This document shows positions 1 to 4,660 of a stretch of 9,427 bases of DNA, one piece after another. The DNA is from Pelotomaculum_B sp964543575 (lineage in GTDB: Bacteria; Bacillota; Desulfotomaculia; Desulfotomaculales; Pelotomaculaceae). The notes beneath the pieces were generated by a model. That model was given only the letters and a program-made list of their open reading frames with translations, was not told where the DNA came from and made no database searches. The stretch lies in contig CAZIYV010000130.1 of NCBI GenBank assembly GCA_964543575.1, forward strand, positions 1-9,427, given 5' to 3'. The translations under genes were made by a program, and so were the position numbers. Within the stretch, counting starts at the first letter, position 1. Each line of letters begins with the position of its first letter.

Positions 1-249
1 CTGCTTTCTTCCACAGGCGAAGCGCTGTTGCAAGGCCTGAGGGCGCCGGTGGCGGGGAGAGTCTGAATGGACCAGGTGATGGTAGATGTGGGCTATATCC
101 CCGGGGTTAAGGTGGGAGATGAAGCGGTGCTTTGGGGACGCCAGGGTGAGCAGGAAATATCAGTTGACGAGGTCGCCGCCAAAATAGGCACAATTAATTA
201 TGAAGTAGTGTGTATGGTCAGCTGCCGCGTCCCCAGAGTATACAAGTAA
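1..249 (+). CDS. alr: Alanine racemase, C-terminal part, interrupted by an in-frame TGA
   Basis: This is the 3' end of a gene for pyridoxal-phosphate alanine racemase (L-Ala to D-Ala for peptidoglycan, cytoplasmic). The gene starts before the window. Frame 1 reads 21 codons ending in APVAGRV, then TGA at 64-66, then MDQVMVDV and a further 60 codons to TAA at 247-249. The family motif here is GR(V/I)CMDQ, so the TGA sits exactly at the Cys codon; the following Met and Asp correspond to active-site entry residues (Met312 and Asp313 in the Geobacillus enzyme). Both sides are in the same frame and well conserved up to the usual C-terminus (CMVSCRVPRVYK), so there is no frameshift. It could be a recent point-mutation pseudogene, a sequencing error, or a selenocysteine codon. 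Identity is confident; the functional state is not. Confidence 0.82.
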
Positions 250-251
250 GG

Positions 252-285
252 GACGTGGGTCGTGAGAAATAGGACGTGAGACGTG
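252..285. repeat. Short direct repeats of GACGTG
   Basis: Three exact copies of GACGTG (252-257, 273-278, 280-285) and one variant, GTCGTG (259-264), lie just after the alr stop codon. The function is unknown. They could be remnants of a dispersed intergenic repeat; this needs a genome to decide. Confidence 0.5.
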
Positions 286-296
286 GAAAGAAGTAA

Positions 297-314
297 GTGC
301 GAATTCATTCGCAC
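297..314. repeat. Perfect inverted repeat (palindrome) downstream of alr
   Basis: GTGCGAAT (297-304) and ATTCGCAC (307-314) are perfect 8-base arms around TC, giving at least a 7-bp stem with a TTCA loop. No T-run follows, so it is not a standard intrinsic terminator, although it is the only strong hairpin that could mark the end of the alr transcript. The remaining 315-399 holds no gene or strong signal that I can see. Confidence 0.55.
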
Positions 315-399
315 ACTATTTACCAGATAAATCGGGCTAAAATATCTGACCGCCTACGACCAATGACTGAAATGACACGACATTTTTTACCTGGACCTC

Positions 400-428
400 T
401 TGCCTGGAAAAACTATGTTGGGTATAAT
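400..428 (+). promoter_or_regulatory. Sigma-A promoter of the glnB1-amt1 operon
   Basis: TTGCCT (400-405) and a perfect TATAAT (423-428) are separated by 17 bases. Transcription would start near 434-436, which places the first leader hairpin (437-452) at the very 5' end of the RNA and gives a leader of about 115 bases before glnB1. Confidence 0.8.
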
Positions 429-436
429 GAATCTAA

Positions 437-470
437 GATACAAGGAAGTGTCGAAGGTCGATGATGCCCT
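437..470 (+). promoter_or_regulatory. Dual-hairpin antitermination leader (ANTAR-target-like), glnB1
   Basis: P1 is GATAC-AAGGAA-GTGTC (437-452), a 5-bp stem with one G-U pair and a six-base loop with A at position 1 and G at position 4. After two bases, P2 (455-470) is AGGTC-GATGAT-GCCCT, with one mismatch and a six-base loop that has G rather than A at position 1 and G at position 4. The 3' half of P2 (464-470) is also the 5' arm of the terminator at 464-510, so the two folds exclude each other. Dual A1/G4 hexaloops overlapping a terminator are the known target type of ANTAR regulators such as EutV and NasR. Assignment to this class is inference. Confidence 0.55.
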
Positions 471-510
471 GATGCCATTATTTTATTGGTATTTTAGGGT
501 ATTTGTTTTT
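464..510 (+). terminator. Leader terminator before glnB1
   Basis: A two-part stem: ATGCCCT (464-470) pairs with AGGGTAT (496-502), and ATGCCA (472-477) pairs with TGGTAT (487-492), each with one G-U pair. The T-rich tail is 503-510 (TTGTTTTT). It lies between promoter and start codon, so it should attenuate unless prevented. Confidence 0.65.
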
Positions 511-550
511 CCAAAATTTAATATTAAACAACATGGGGGTTGTTTGAAAG

Positions 551-889
551 TTGAAGAAAATTGAAGCCGTTATTCGTCCGGAAAAACTGGAGGACGTGAA
601 GGACGCCCTTGGTAAATACGGAATACACGGGATGACTGTAACCCAGGTTGTCGGCTGTGGGCTGCAAAAGGGTAGAGTTGGGGTTTACAGGGGGCATGAG
701 TACAGCATTAACCTTTTACCCAAGTTGAAAATTGAAATTGTTTTGATGGATCACCAGGTCCAGGACGTGGTGGCTATCATCAGCGACACAGCCAGGACCG
801 GTGCTGTGGGGGATGGCAAAATTTTTGTTTTCAACATGGAAAATGCTTATAGAATCAGAACAGGTGAATCCGGCAACGATGCCATATAG
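551..889 (+). CDS. glnB: P-II family nitrogen regulatory protein (GlnB/GlnK type), copy 1
   Basis: A small cytoplasmic trimeric signal protein that binds ATP/ADP and 2-oxoglutarate and controls partners; those encoded beside amt usually plug the Amt channel (GlnK role). It has 112 residues, the standard length. N-terminal MKKIEAVIRPEKL, T-loop region 37-55 with Gln39-Lys40 and YRGHEY (Tyr46, Tyr51), and the nucleotide-binding TGAVGDGKIF are visible. Tyr51, the site uridylylated in enterobacteria, is kept, but His49 replaces the usual Ala/Ser of the motif. The start is TTG at 551, preceded by a GGGGG run (535-539), a modest ribosome site. It is the first gene after the promoter at 400-428 and its attenuator, and probably forms an operon with amt1. 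It is clearly paralogous to the P-II gene at 4178. Confidence 0.93.
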   Translation: MKKIEAVIRPEKLEDVKDALGKYGIHGMTVTQVVGCGLQKGRVGVYRGHEYSINLLPKLKIEIVLMDHQVQDVVAIISDTARTGAVGDGKIFVFNMENAYRIRTGESGNDAI

Positions 890-904
890 TTATTTAATAA
901 AATA

Positions 905-937
905 GCAGGAGACGATTCCTGCCGGGCAAAGGTGCTC
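905..937 (+). promoter_or_regulatory. Dual-hairpin antitermination leader (ANTAR-target-like), amt1
   Basis: P1 is GCAGGA-GACGAT-TCCTGC (905-922), a perfect 6-bp stem with a six-base loop (G1, G4). P2 is GGGC-AAAGGT-GCTC (924-937), a 4-bp stem with an A1/G4 hexaloop. P2 shares 930-937 with the 5' arm of the following terminator. I see no promoter between glnB1 and this leader, so it would act on transcripts running through from glnB1. Confidence 0.5.
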
Positions 938-986
938 TCTGGACCGGGGTTTTTATCCCGAGGCCAGTTAGCGCCTTTTTTATTTT
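928..986 (+). terminator. Intrinsic terminator between glnB1 and amt1
   Basis: AGGTGCT (930-936) pairs with AGCGCCT (970-976), CTGG (939-942) with CCAG (964-967), and CGGG (945-948) with CCCG (957-960), followed by six T (976-981), an A and four more T. It would set the amount of amt1 mRNA relative to glnB1 unless antiterminated. Confidence 0.75.
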
Positions 987-1002
987 CATAGAAGAAAAAT
1001 CA

Positions 1003-1020
1003 GATAAGGAGGAACTTATC
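1003..1020 (+). promoter_or_regulatory. Hairpin enclosing the amt1 ribosome binding site
   Basis: GATAAG (1003-1008) and CTTATC (1015-1020) form a perfect 6-bp stem around GAGGAA, directly abutting the ATG at 1021. The Shine-Dalgarno AAGGAGG (1006-1012) is partly in the stem and partly in the loop, so folding could limit ribosome access. Regulation by it is inference. Confidence 0.45.
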
Positions 1021-2358
1021 ATGGAAATCAGCTTTAACGATCTGGCGTCAGGCATAGACACAGTATGGGTGTTGCTCTGCGCCGCATTAGTCTTCTTGAT
1101 GGAGGGGGGTTTTGCCTTTCTTGAGGCCGGCTTTATTCGCGCGAAGAACTCCATGAACATTGTCATGAAAGTATTCACCGACAGTACTGTGGGCATGCTC
1201 AGCTACTGGGCGGTAGGCTTCGGTATCATGTACGGACTTGACAAAGGAGGACTTTTTGGCACTACCGGGTTTTTCATAGAAGGGAACCTGGAGCATATCC
1301 AACTCAGAGTGCCCATCTATGCCTACTGGCTTTTTCAGGCCGCATTTGCCATGGCTATGGCTTCCATTGTTTCGGGAGCCGTGGCGGAGCGGATGAAGTT
1401 CCGTCCTTATATTATTTATACGGCTCTGGCTACAGCCCTGATTTATCCGATAGCAGGGCACTGGGTCTGGGGTGCTGGCGGTTGGCTATACAAACTGGGC
1501 ATGCTTGATTTTGCCGGTTCAGCGGTGGTGCACGCTGTAGGCGGCTGGAGCGCCCTGGCTGCGGTGTTTGTGCTGGGGCCGAGGACCGGCAAATACAACG
1601 AAGATGGTACGATGAATGTGCTGCCGGCCCATAATATGCACCTGGCTTTTTTGGGCACATTTATTTTGTGGTTCGGCTGGTTCGGATTCAACCCGGGCAG
1701 CACTCTGTCCGGCCTGGATATGAACATCGCCAGGATCGCCGTGAATACAAACCTGGCCGCGGCTGCAGGCGGCACCGCGGGCATACTTTTCACCATGTTT
1801 AAGTACGGCAAGGCGGATCCCAGTATGGCTATGAACGGAGCGCTGGCCGGGTTGGCGGCCATCACCGCAGGGTGTGCGTTTGTGCATCCGGTCAGCGCGG
1901 TTTTTATCGGGGGGACGGCCGGAATATTCTGTGTTCTGGCTGTTGGCGCTTTCGACCGGCTCAGAGCTGACGACCCGGTGGGAGCTATCGCTGTGCACGG
2001 GGTAAACGGAACCTGGGGCGTTATCGCAGTCGGCATCTTCGCCCAGAAGGGCGGTCTCTTATACGGCGGCGGAGCCAACCTGCTGGCGATACAGGCCATT
2101 GGCGTTCTCTCGGTTTCCGTGCTGGCTTTTGCGTCAACTTATATTATTTTCAGCGTTTTGAAGAAGACTATGGGGATCAGGGTCTCAGCCGCGGAAGAGT
2201 TTGAAGGTATGGACCTAACTGACCATGGTATGTCGGCTTATACCGGCCTGGTCGCCTCTCCTCTCTATGACGTGGAAGAAAGCACGGCTCACACAGGAGC
2301 GGGGTTGAAAGCTCAAGGCGCGGTATTTACGGTTTCACAGGCGGTTGTTGATAAATAG
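1021..2358 (+). CDS. amt: Ammonium channel/transporter Amt, copy 1
   Basis: An integral membrane ammonium channel of the Amt/MEP/Rh family, 445 residues, with about eleven hydrophobic segments and no cleavable signal peptide (the first membrane segment is about residues 12-34). Pore residues are in place: the twin histidines are His171 (SAVVHAVGG) and His326 (AIAVHGVNGTWG), and the FGWFGFNPGST segment carries the conserved Phe of the gate. The N-terminal FLEAGFIRAKN motif is of the type seen in Amt proteins without signal peptide. The cytoplasmic tail from about residue 390 has the usual EEFEGMDLTDHGMSAY motif. Its ATG follows AAGGAGG with 8 bases spacing. It lies downstream of glnB1 behind a terminator, fitting the common P-II/Amt pairing. 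It is a distant paralogue of the amt gene at 2696. Confidence 0.95.
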   Translation: MEISFNDLASGIDTVWVLLCAALVFLMEGGFAFLEAGFIRAKNSMNIVMKVFTDSTVGMLSYWAVGFGIMYGLDKGGLFGTTGFFIEGNLEHIQLRVPIYAYWLFQAAFAMAMASIVSGAVAERMKFRPYIIYTALATALIYPIAGHWVWGAGGWLYKLGMLDFAGSAVVHAVGGWSALAAVFVLGPRTGKYNEDGTMNVLPAHNMHLAFLGTFILWFGWFGFNPGSTLSGLDMNIARIAVNTNLAAAAGGTAGILFTMFKYGKADPSMAMNGALAGLAAITAGCAFVHPVSAVFIGGTAGIFCVLAVGAFDRLRADDPVGAIAVHGVNGTWGVIAVGIFAQKGGLLYGGGANLLAIQAIGVLSVSVLAFASTYIIFSVLKKTMGIRVSAAEEFEGMDLTDHGMSAYTGLVASPLYDVEESTAHTGAGLKAQGAVFTVSQAVVDK

Positions 2359-2379
2359 AAAAAAATACATCAAAGCCTA

Positions 2380-2408
2380 TTGACACCGTCCTGTTAACCT
2401 TTTATAAT
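2380..2408 (+). promoter_or_regulatory. Sigma-A promoter of amt2, perfect consensus
   Basis: TTGACA (2380-2385), a 17-base spacer and TATAAT (2403-2408) match the consensus at all twelve positions. Transcription would start near 2414-2416, leaving a leader of about 280 bases. Such a strong promoter ahead of terminators fits control by antitermination rather than by initiation. Confidence 0.88.
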
Positions 2409-2433
2409 AACAGAATAAATCTTAATTAAATCT

Positions 2434-2467
2434 GATACAAAGCAGTATCAAAGGCAATGACGCTTTT
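2434..2467 (+). promoter_or_regulatory. Dual-hairpin antitermination leader (ANTAR-target-like), amt2 unit a
   Basis: The clearest copy in the window. P1 is GATAC-AAAGCA-GTATC (2434-2449) and P2 is AAAGGC-AATGAC-GCTTTT (2450-2467), back to back. Both have six-base loops with A at position 1 and G at position 4, and stems of 5 and 6 bp (one G-U pair). P2 shares 2460-2467 with the 5' arm of terminator a, making the folds mutually exclusive. This matches the ANTAR target architecture known from eut and nas leaders. Confidence 0.7.
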
Positions 2468-2500
2468 TAGGAAGGGTATCTTCCTGGAAAGCGTTTTTTT
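2460..2500 (+). terminator. Leader terminator a before amt2
   Basis: A continuous 15-bp stem (2460-2474 with 2480-2494, two G-U pairs), a five-base loop and seven T (2494-2500). A strong intrinsic terminator about 200 bases before the amt2 start codon. Confidence 0.9.
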
Positions 2501-2504
2501 GTCA

Positions 2505-2541
2505 GAATCCAAAGCAGTATTTCATATGAGCAGTGACGCTC
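2505..2541 (+). promoter_or_regulatory. Dual-hairpin antitermination leader (ANTAR-target-like), amt2 unit b
   Basis: A second copy directly after terminator a. P1 (2505-2522) has the same AAAGCA loop as unit a on a stem with one C-T mismatch. P2 is GAGC-AGTGAC-GCTC (2528-2541), again an A1/G4 hexaloop. P2 shares 2536-2541 with the 5' arm of terminator b. Confidence 0.6.
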
Positions 2542-2578
2542 TCAGGGACAGGGTAAAACCTGTTCAAGAGAGCGTTTT
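2536..2578 (+). terminator. Leader terminator b before amt2
   Basis: ACGCTCTC (2536-2543) pairs with GAGAGCGT (2568-2575); after a 2x2 internal loop GGACAGG (2546-2552) pairs with CCTGTTC (2559-2565). The T-run is short (2575-2578), so it may terminate less completely than terminator a. Confidence 0.75.
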
Positions 2579-2590
2579 CTGTTATAAAGG

Positions 2591-2660
2591 GAACCATCAA
2601 AAAGCCGCGCGCTTGCGAGGGGGGCGCCACCTTCGCAAGATGCGATACAAATAGTGGTTC
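2591..2660 (+). other. Additional structured segment in the amt2 leader
   Basis: GAACCA (2591-2596) can pair with TGGTTC (2655-2660), enclosing a 9-bp hairpin of 2612-2620 with 2631-2639 (one G-U pair, ten-base loop). No T-run follows. It may be a structured part of the leader or an unrelated small palindromic repeat; I cannot assign a role. Confidence 0.4.
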
Positions 2661-2695
2661 TCAGGTGGAATTTAAAAATAAGGAGGATGAAGAAA

Positions 2696-4102
2696 ATGAA
2701 AAACCGGCTCTCGCGGATCATATTAATGACTGCTGCGTTTATCTTCACAGTGCCGGCCCTGGCCTGGGCTGAAGAGGCGGCGGAAACAGCCGCTAAGGTT
2801 GATACCGGAGATACCGCGTGGGTGCTGGCATCCACAGCGCTGGTTATGCTCATGACCCTGCCCGGCCTGGCCCTTTTCTACGGAGGTTTAGCCCGCAAGA
2901 AGAACGTGCTCAGCACTATTATGTATAGCTTTTTCGCCATGGTTTTAATCAGCCTGCAGTGGTCACTTTGTGGCTACAGCCTGGCTTTCGGACCGGATGT
3001 CAGCCACATTATCGGTAACCTGGACTGGATAGGGCTTAAGGGGGTAGGATTTGATCCGAACCCTGATTACTCGGCTACAATTCCTCACCAGGCTTTCATG
3101 ATTTTTCAAATGATGTTTGCAGTGATCACACCGGCTCTGATTTCTGGAGCATTTGCTGAGAGGATGCGCTTTCCGGCCTTTATGGCATTCATCCTTCTCT
3201 GGGCTACCTTTGTTTACGACCCCGTGGCTCACTGGGTATGGGGTGTTGACGGTTGGCTGCGCAACCTCGGCGCGCTCGACTTCGCAGGAGGCACCGTGGT
3301 ACATATCTTATCCGGTGTATCGGGTCTGGTCGCCTGCCTGGTGCTGGGCAAGCGCAAGGGCCTCGGCAGTGAGCCGATGATACCGCACAACCTGCCCTTT
3401 ACAGTGCTCGGAGCCGCCCTCCTATGGTTTGGCTGGTTCGGATTCAATGCGGGCAGCGCTCTCGGCGCCAATGGACTTGCGGCAGGTGCGTTCGTTGTAA
3501 CCCACCTGGCAACGGCCGGGGCGGCGTTATCCTGGGTAATAGCAGAGTGGGTCCATCGCGGCAAGCCAACCACCCTGGGTGCTGCGTCCGGCGCGGTGGC
3601 AGGTCTGGTGGCCATTACTCCAGCTTCGGGCTTCGTAGAGCCTATGCCGGCCATTGCTATCGGTCTGGTTGCCGGTATAATATGCTACGCTGCGGTTGGC
3701 GTGCTTAAGGCTAAACTTCGCTATGACGACGCGCTTGACGCCTTCGGTATTCACGGTCTCGGAGGCACCTGGGGGGCTATTGCAACCGGTCTGTTTGCCA
3801 CCACATCTGTAAACGAACTTGGCGCGGACGGACTTTTTTACGGAAGCTCGGCCTTGCTTGGAAAGCAGTTTATTGCAATTGGAGTCACCTGGGCGATGGC
3901 TATTGTAGGCACCTTCGTTATCTTAAAAGTTATTAGTGTCTTCACCAAGCTGCGCGCCACGGATGAAGAGCAGGATACCGGCCTTGATTTCACCCAGCAC
4001 GGTGAGGACGCGTACACCGACTTTGCTATGTCGGCGTCACCATTTGGCACAGTCGGGGCGCCTGTACTGAAAACCAGTAGTGAAGTAAAGCCGGCTTTAT
4101 AA
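2696..4102 (+). CDS. amt: Ammonium channel/transporter Amt (AmtB-like), copy 2, with signal peptide
   Basis: An ammonium channel of the cytoplasmic membrane, 468 residues from the ATG at 2696, chosen because AGGAGG (2681-2686) lies 9 bases upstream; the upstream in-frame starts at 2654 and 2687 lack a usable site. Residues 1-25 look like a cleavable signal peptide ending PALAWA, as in AmtB of enterobacteria. The mature part begins with the family sequence DTAWVLAST and has LPGLALFYGGL, ISGAFAERMRF, the twin histidines His203 (TVVHILSG) and His353 (AFGIHGLGGTWG), and FGWFGFNAGSA with the gate Phe near 250. The C-terminal tail (TGLDFTQHGEDAY) is the P-II contact region in the family. It is followed by a P-II gene, so it is probably gated by that partner. 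Expression passes two tandem leader terminators. Confidence 0.95.
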   Translation: MKNRLSRIILMTAAFIFTVPALAWAEEAAETAAKVDTGDTAWVLASTALVMLMTLPGLALFYGGLARKKNVLSTIMYSFFAMVLISLQWSLCGYSLAFGPDVSHIIGNLDWIGLKGVGFDPNPDYSATIPHQAFMIFQMMFAVITPALISGAFAERMRFPAFMAFILLWATFVYDPVAHWVWGVDGWLRNLGALDFAGGTVVHILSGVSGLVACLVLGKRKGLGSEPMIPHNLPFTVLGAALLWFGWFGFNAGSALGANGLAAGAFVVTHLATAGAALSWVIAEWVHRGKPTTLGAASGAVAGLVAITPASGFVEPMPAIAIGLVAGIICYAAVGVLKAKLRYDDALDAFGIHGLGGTWGAIATGLFATTSVNELGADGLFYGSSALLGKQFIAIGVTWAMAIVGTFVILKVISVFTKLRATDEEQDTGLDFTQHGEDAYTDFAMSASPFGTVGAPVLKTSSEVKPAL

Positions 4103-4116
4103 TACGTAAATTTTGT

Positions 4117-4140
4117 GATGGGGGACATAACTCCCCCATC
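4117..4140 (+). other. Strong hairpin between amt2 and glnB2
   Basis: GATGGGGG (4117-4124) and CCCCCATC (4133-4140) are perfect 8-bp arms, extended by an A-T pair to leave a six-base loop CATAAC. It is followed by CGTAAAAAA, not T, so it is not a usual terminator on the + strand. It may affect mRNA processing or stability between the two genes. Confidence 0.5.
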
Positions 4141-4177
4141 CGTAAAAAACCATATTTAAAGACAAGGAGGGAACGAT

Positions 4178-4516
4178 TTGACAAAAATAGAATGCATCCT
4201 GCGCCCGGGAAAACTTGAAAATGTTAAAGAAGCTATCAACCTGTACGGAATCCACGGTATGACGGTCACACAAGTTATAGGTTGCGGGCTGCAAAAAGGC
4301 CGTACCGAAGTCTACCGCGGTACGGAGTACAGCATTAACCTGCTTCCAAAAATTAAACTAGAAATGGTGGTACCGGACGAGAAAGTTGACGACATTATTA
4401 AACTCATTGTAGACAATGCCCGGACCGGCGCGGTCGGAGACGGTAAAATATTTACCTCTAAAATTGACAACGCGGTACGGATAAGGACCGGAGAGATGGG
4501 AGATATAGCTATATAG
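4178..4516 (+). CDS. glnB: P-II family nitrogen regulatory protein (GlnB/GlnK type), copy 2
   Basis: A P-II signal protein of 112 residues, the same length as copy 1 and alike over its whole length (shared GIHGMTVTQV, GCGLQKGR, EYSINLLPK, ARTGAVGDGKIF, RIRTGE). The T-loop motif is YRGTEY with Tyr51 kept. The start is TTG at 4178, after AAGGAGG (4164-4170) at good spacing. It follows amt2 by 75 bases containing a hairpin and no promoter, so it is probably cotranscribed with amt2; the likely role is GlnK-like gating of Amt2 according to nitrogen and energy status. The order amt-glnB is the reverse of glnB-amt upstream. It directly precedes the nif promoter. Confidence 0.93.
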   Translation: MTKIECILRPGKLENVKEAINLYGIHGMTVTQVIGCGLQKGRTEVYRGTEYSINLLPKIKLEMVVPDEKVDDIIKLIVDNARTGAVGDGKIFTSKIDNAVRIRTGEMGDIAI

Positions 4517-4530
4517 TGTAAGTGCTACAT

Positions 4531-4561
4531 TTGTTCAGGGGCAGAGACGCCTTGTTATAAT
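4531..4561 (+). promoter_or_regulatory. Extended -10 promoter of the nif operon
   Basis: TGTTATAAT (4553-4561) is a perfect TATAAT with the extended -10 TGn element. The -35 region is weaker: TTGTTC (4531-4536) at 19 bases or TGTTCA at 18. Transcription would start near 4567-4569, giving a leader of about 93 bases before nifH. No sigma-54 type -24/-12 element is seen. Confidence 0.7.
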
Positions 4562-4568
4562 ATCAAAA

Positions 4569-4603
4569 CTGTTTTTAATAAACAGCATAAGGCGATGACG
4601 CCT
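4569..4603 (+). promoter_or_regulatory. Divergent dual-hairpin leader of nifH
   Basis: The first hairpin (4569-4585) is CTGTTT-TTAAT-AAACAG, a 6-bp stem with a five-base loop that lacks the A1/G4 hexaloop. The second (4590-4603) is AGGC-GATGAC-GCCT with a six-base loop (G1, G4), nearly the same as the AATGAC and AGTGAC loops before amt2. Its 3' half (4595-4603) is shared with the terminator that follows. The layout matches the other leaders but the loop signature is only partly kept. Confidence 0.45.
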
Positions 4604-4635
4604 GTTCCCCAAGAGGGGCAGGCGTCATTTTTTTT
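4595..4635 (+). terminator. Leader terminator before nifH
   Basis: ATGACGCCTG (4595-4604) pairs perfectly with CAGGCGTCAT (4619-4628); after a TT bulge CCCC (4607-4610) pairs with GGGG (4615-4618) around AAGA. Eight T follow (4628-4635). This very strong intrinsic terminator ends 25 bases before the nifH ATG, so nif expression must depend on read-through. Confidence 0.92.
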
Positions 4636-4660
4636 ATTCGGAAAAACAGGAGGAAGAATA

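Noticed and set aside
67..249. A separate 60-residue gene starting at the ATG right after the TGA
   Set aside because: It is the in-frame continuation of alanine racemase and matches the C-terminal domain only; there is no ribosome binding site before 67.
392..403. Possible sigma-54 element (TGG...TTGC) before glnB1
   Set aside because: The GG and GC are only seven bases apart instead of ten, and a good sigma-A promoter uses the same bases.
1443..2099. Long minus-strand open frame opposite amt1 (and similar ones opposite amt2 and nif genes)
   Set aside because: It is antisense to a well-conserved channel gene, Pro/Ala/Ser-rich, with no sign of independent coding.
2457..2654. A 65-codon open frame between amt1 and amt2
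   Set aside because: It covers the two terminators and leader hairpins, has no ribosome site, and its protein looks like translated structured RNA.
2409..2695. A metabolite riboswitch such as a glutamine or T-box leader before amt2
   Set aside because: I could not find the conserved cores of those classes; the dual-hairpin/terminator reading explains the sequence up to 2578.
4538..4553. A1/G4 hairpin AGAGAC as the normal first hairpin of the nifH leader
   Set aside because: It lies between the -35 and -10 regions, so it is absent from RNA starting at the local promoter; it is kept only as a possibility for read-through RNA.
4595..4660. Extension of nifH to the upstream in-frame ATG at 4595
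   Set aside because: That ATG is in the terminator stem and the extra residues are the translated hairpin and T-run; ATG 4661 has the ribosome site and gives the normal NifH N-terminus.
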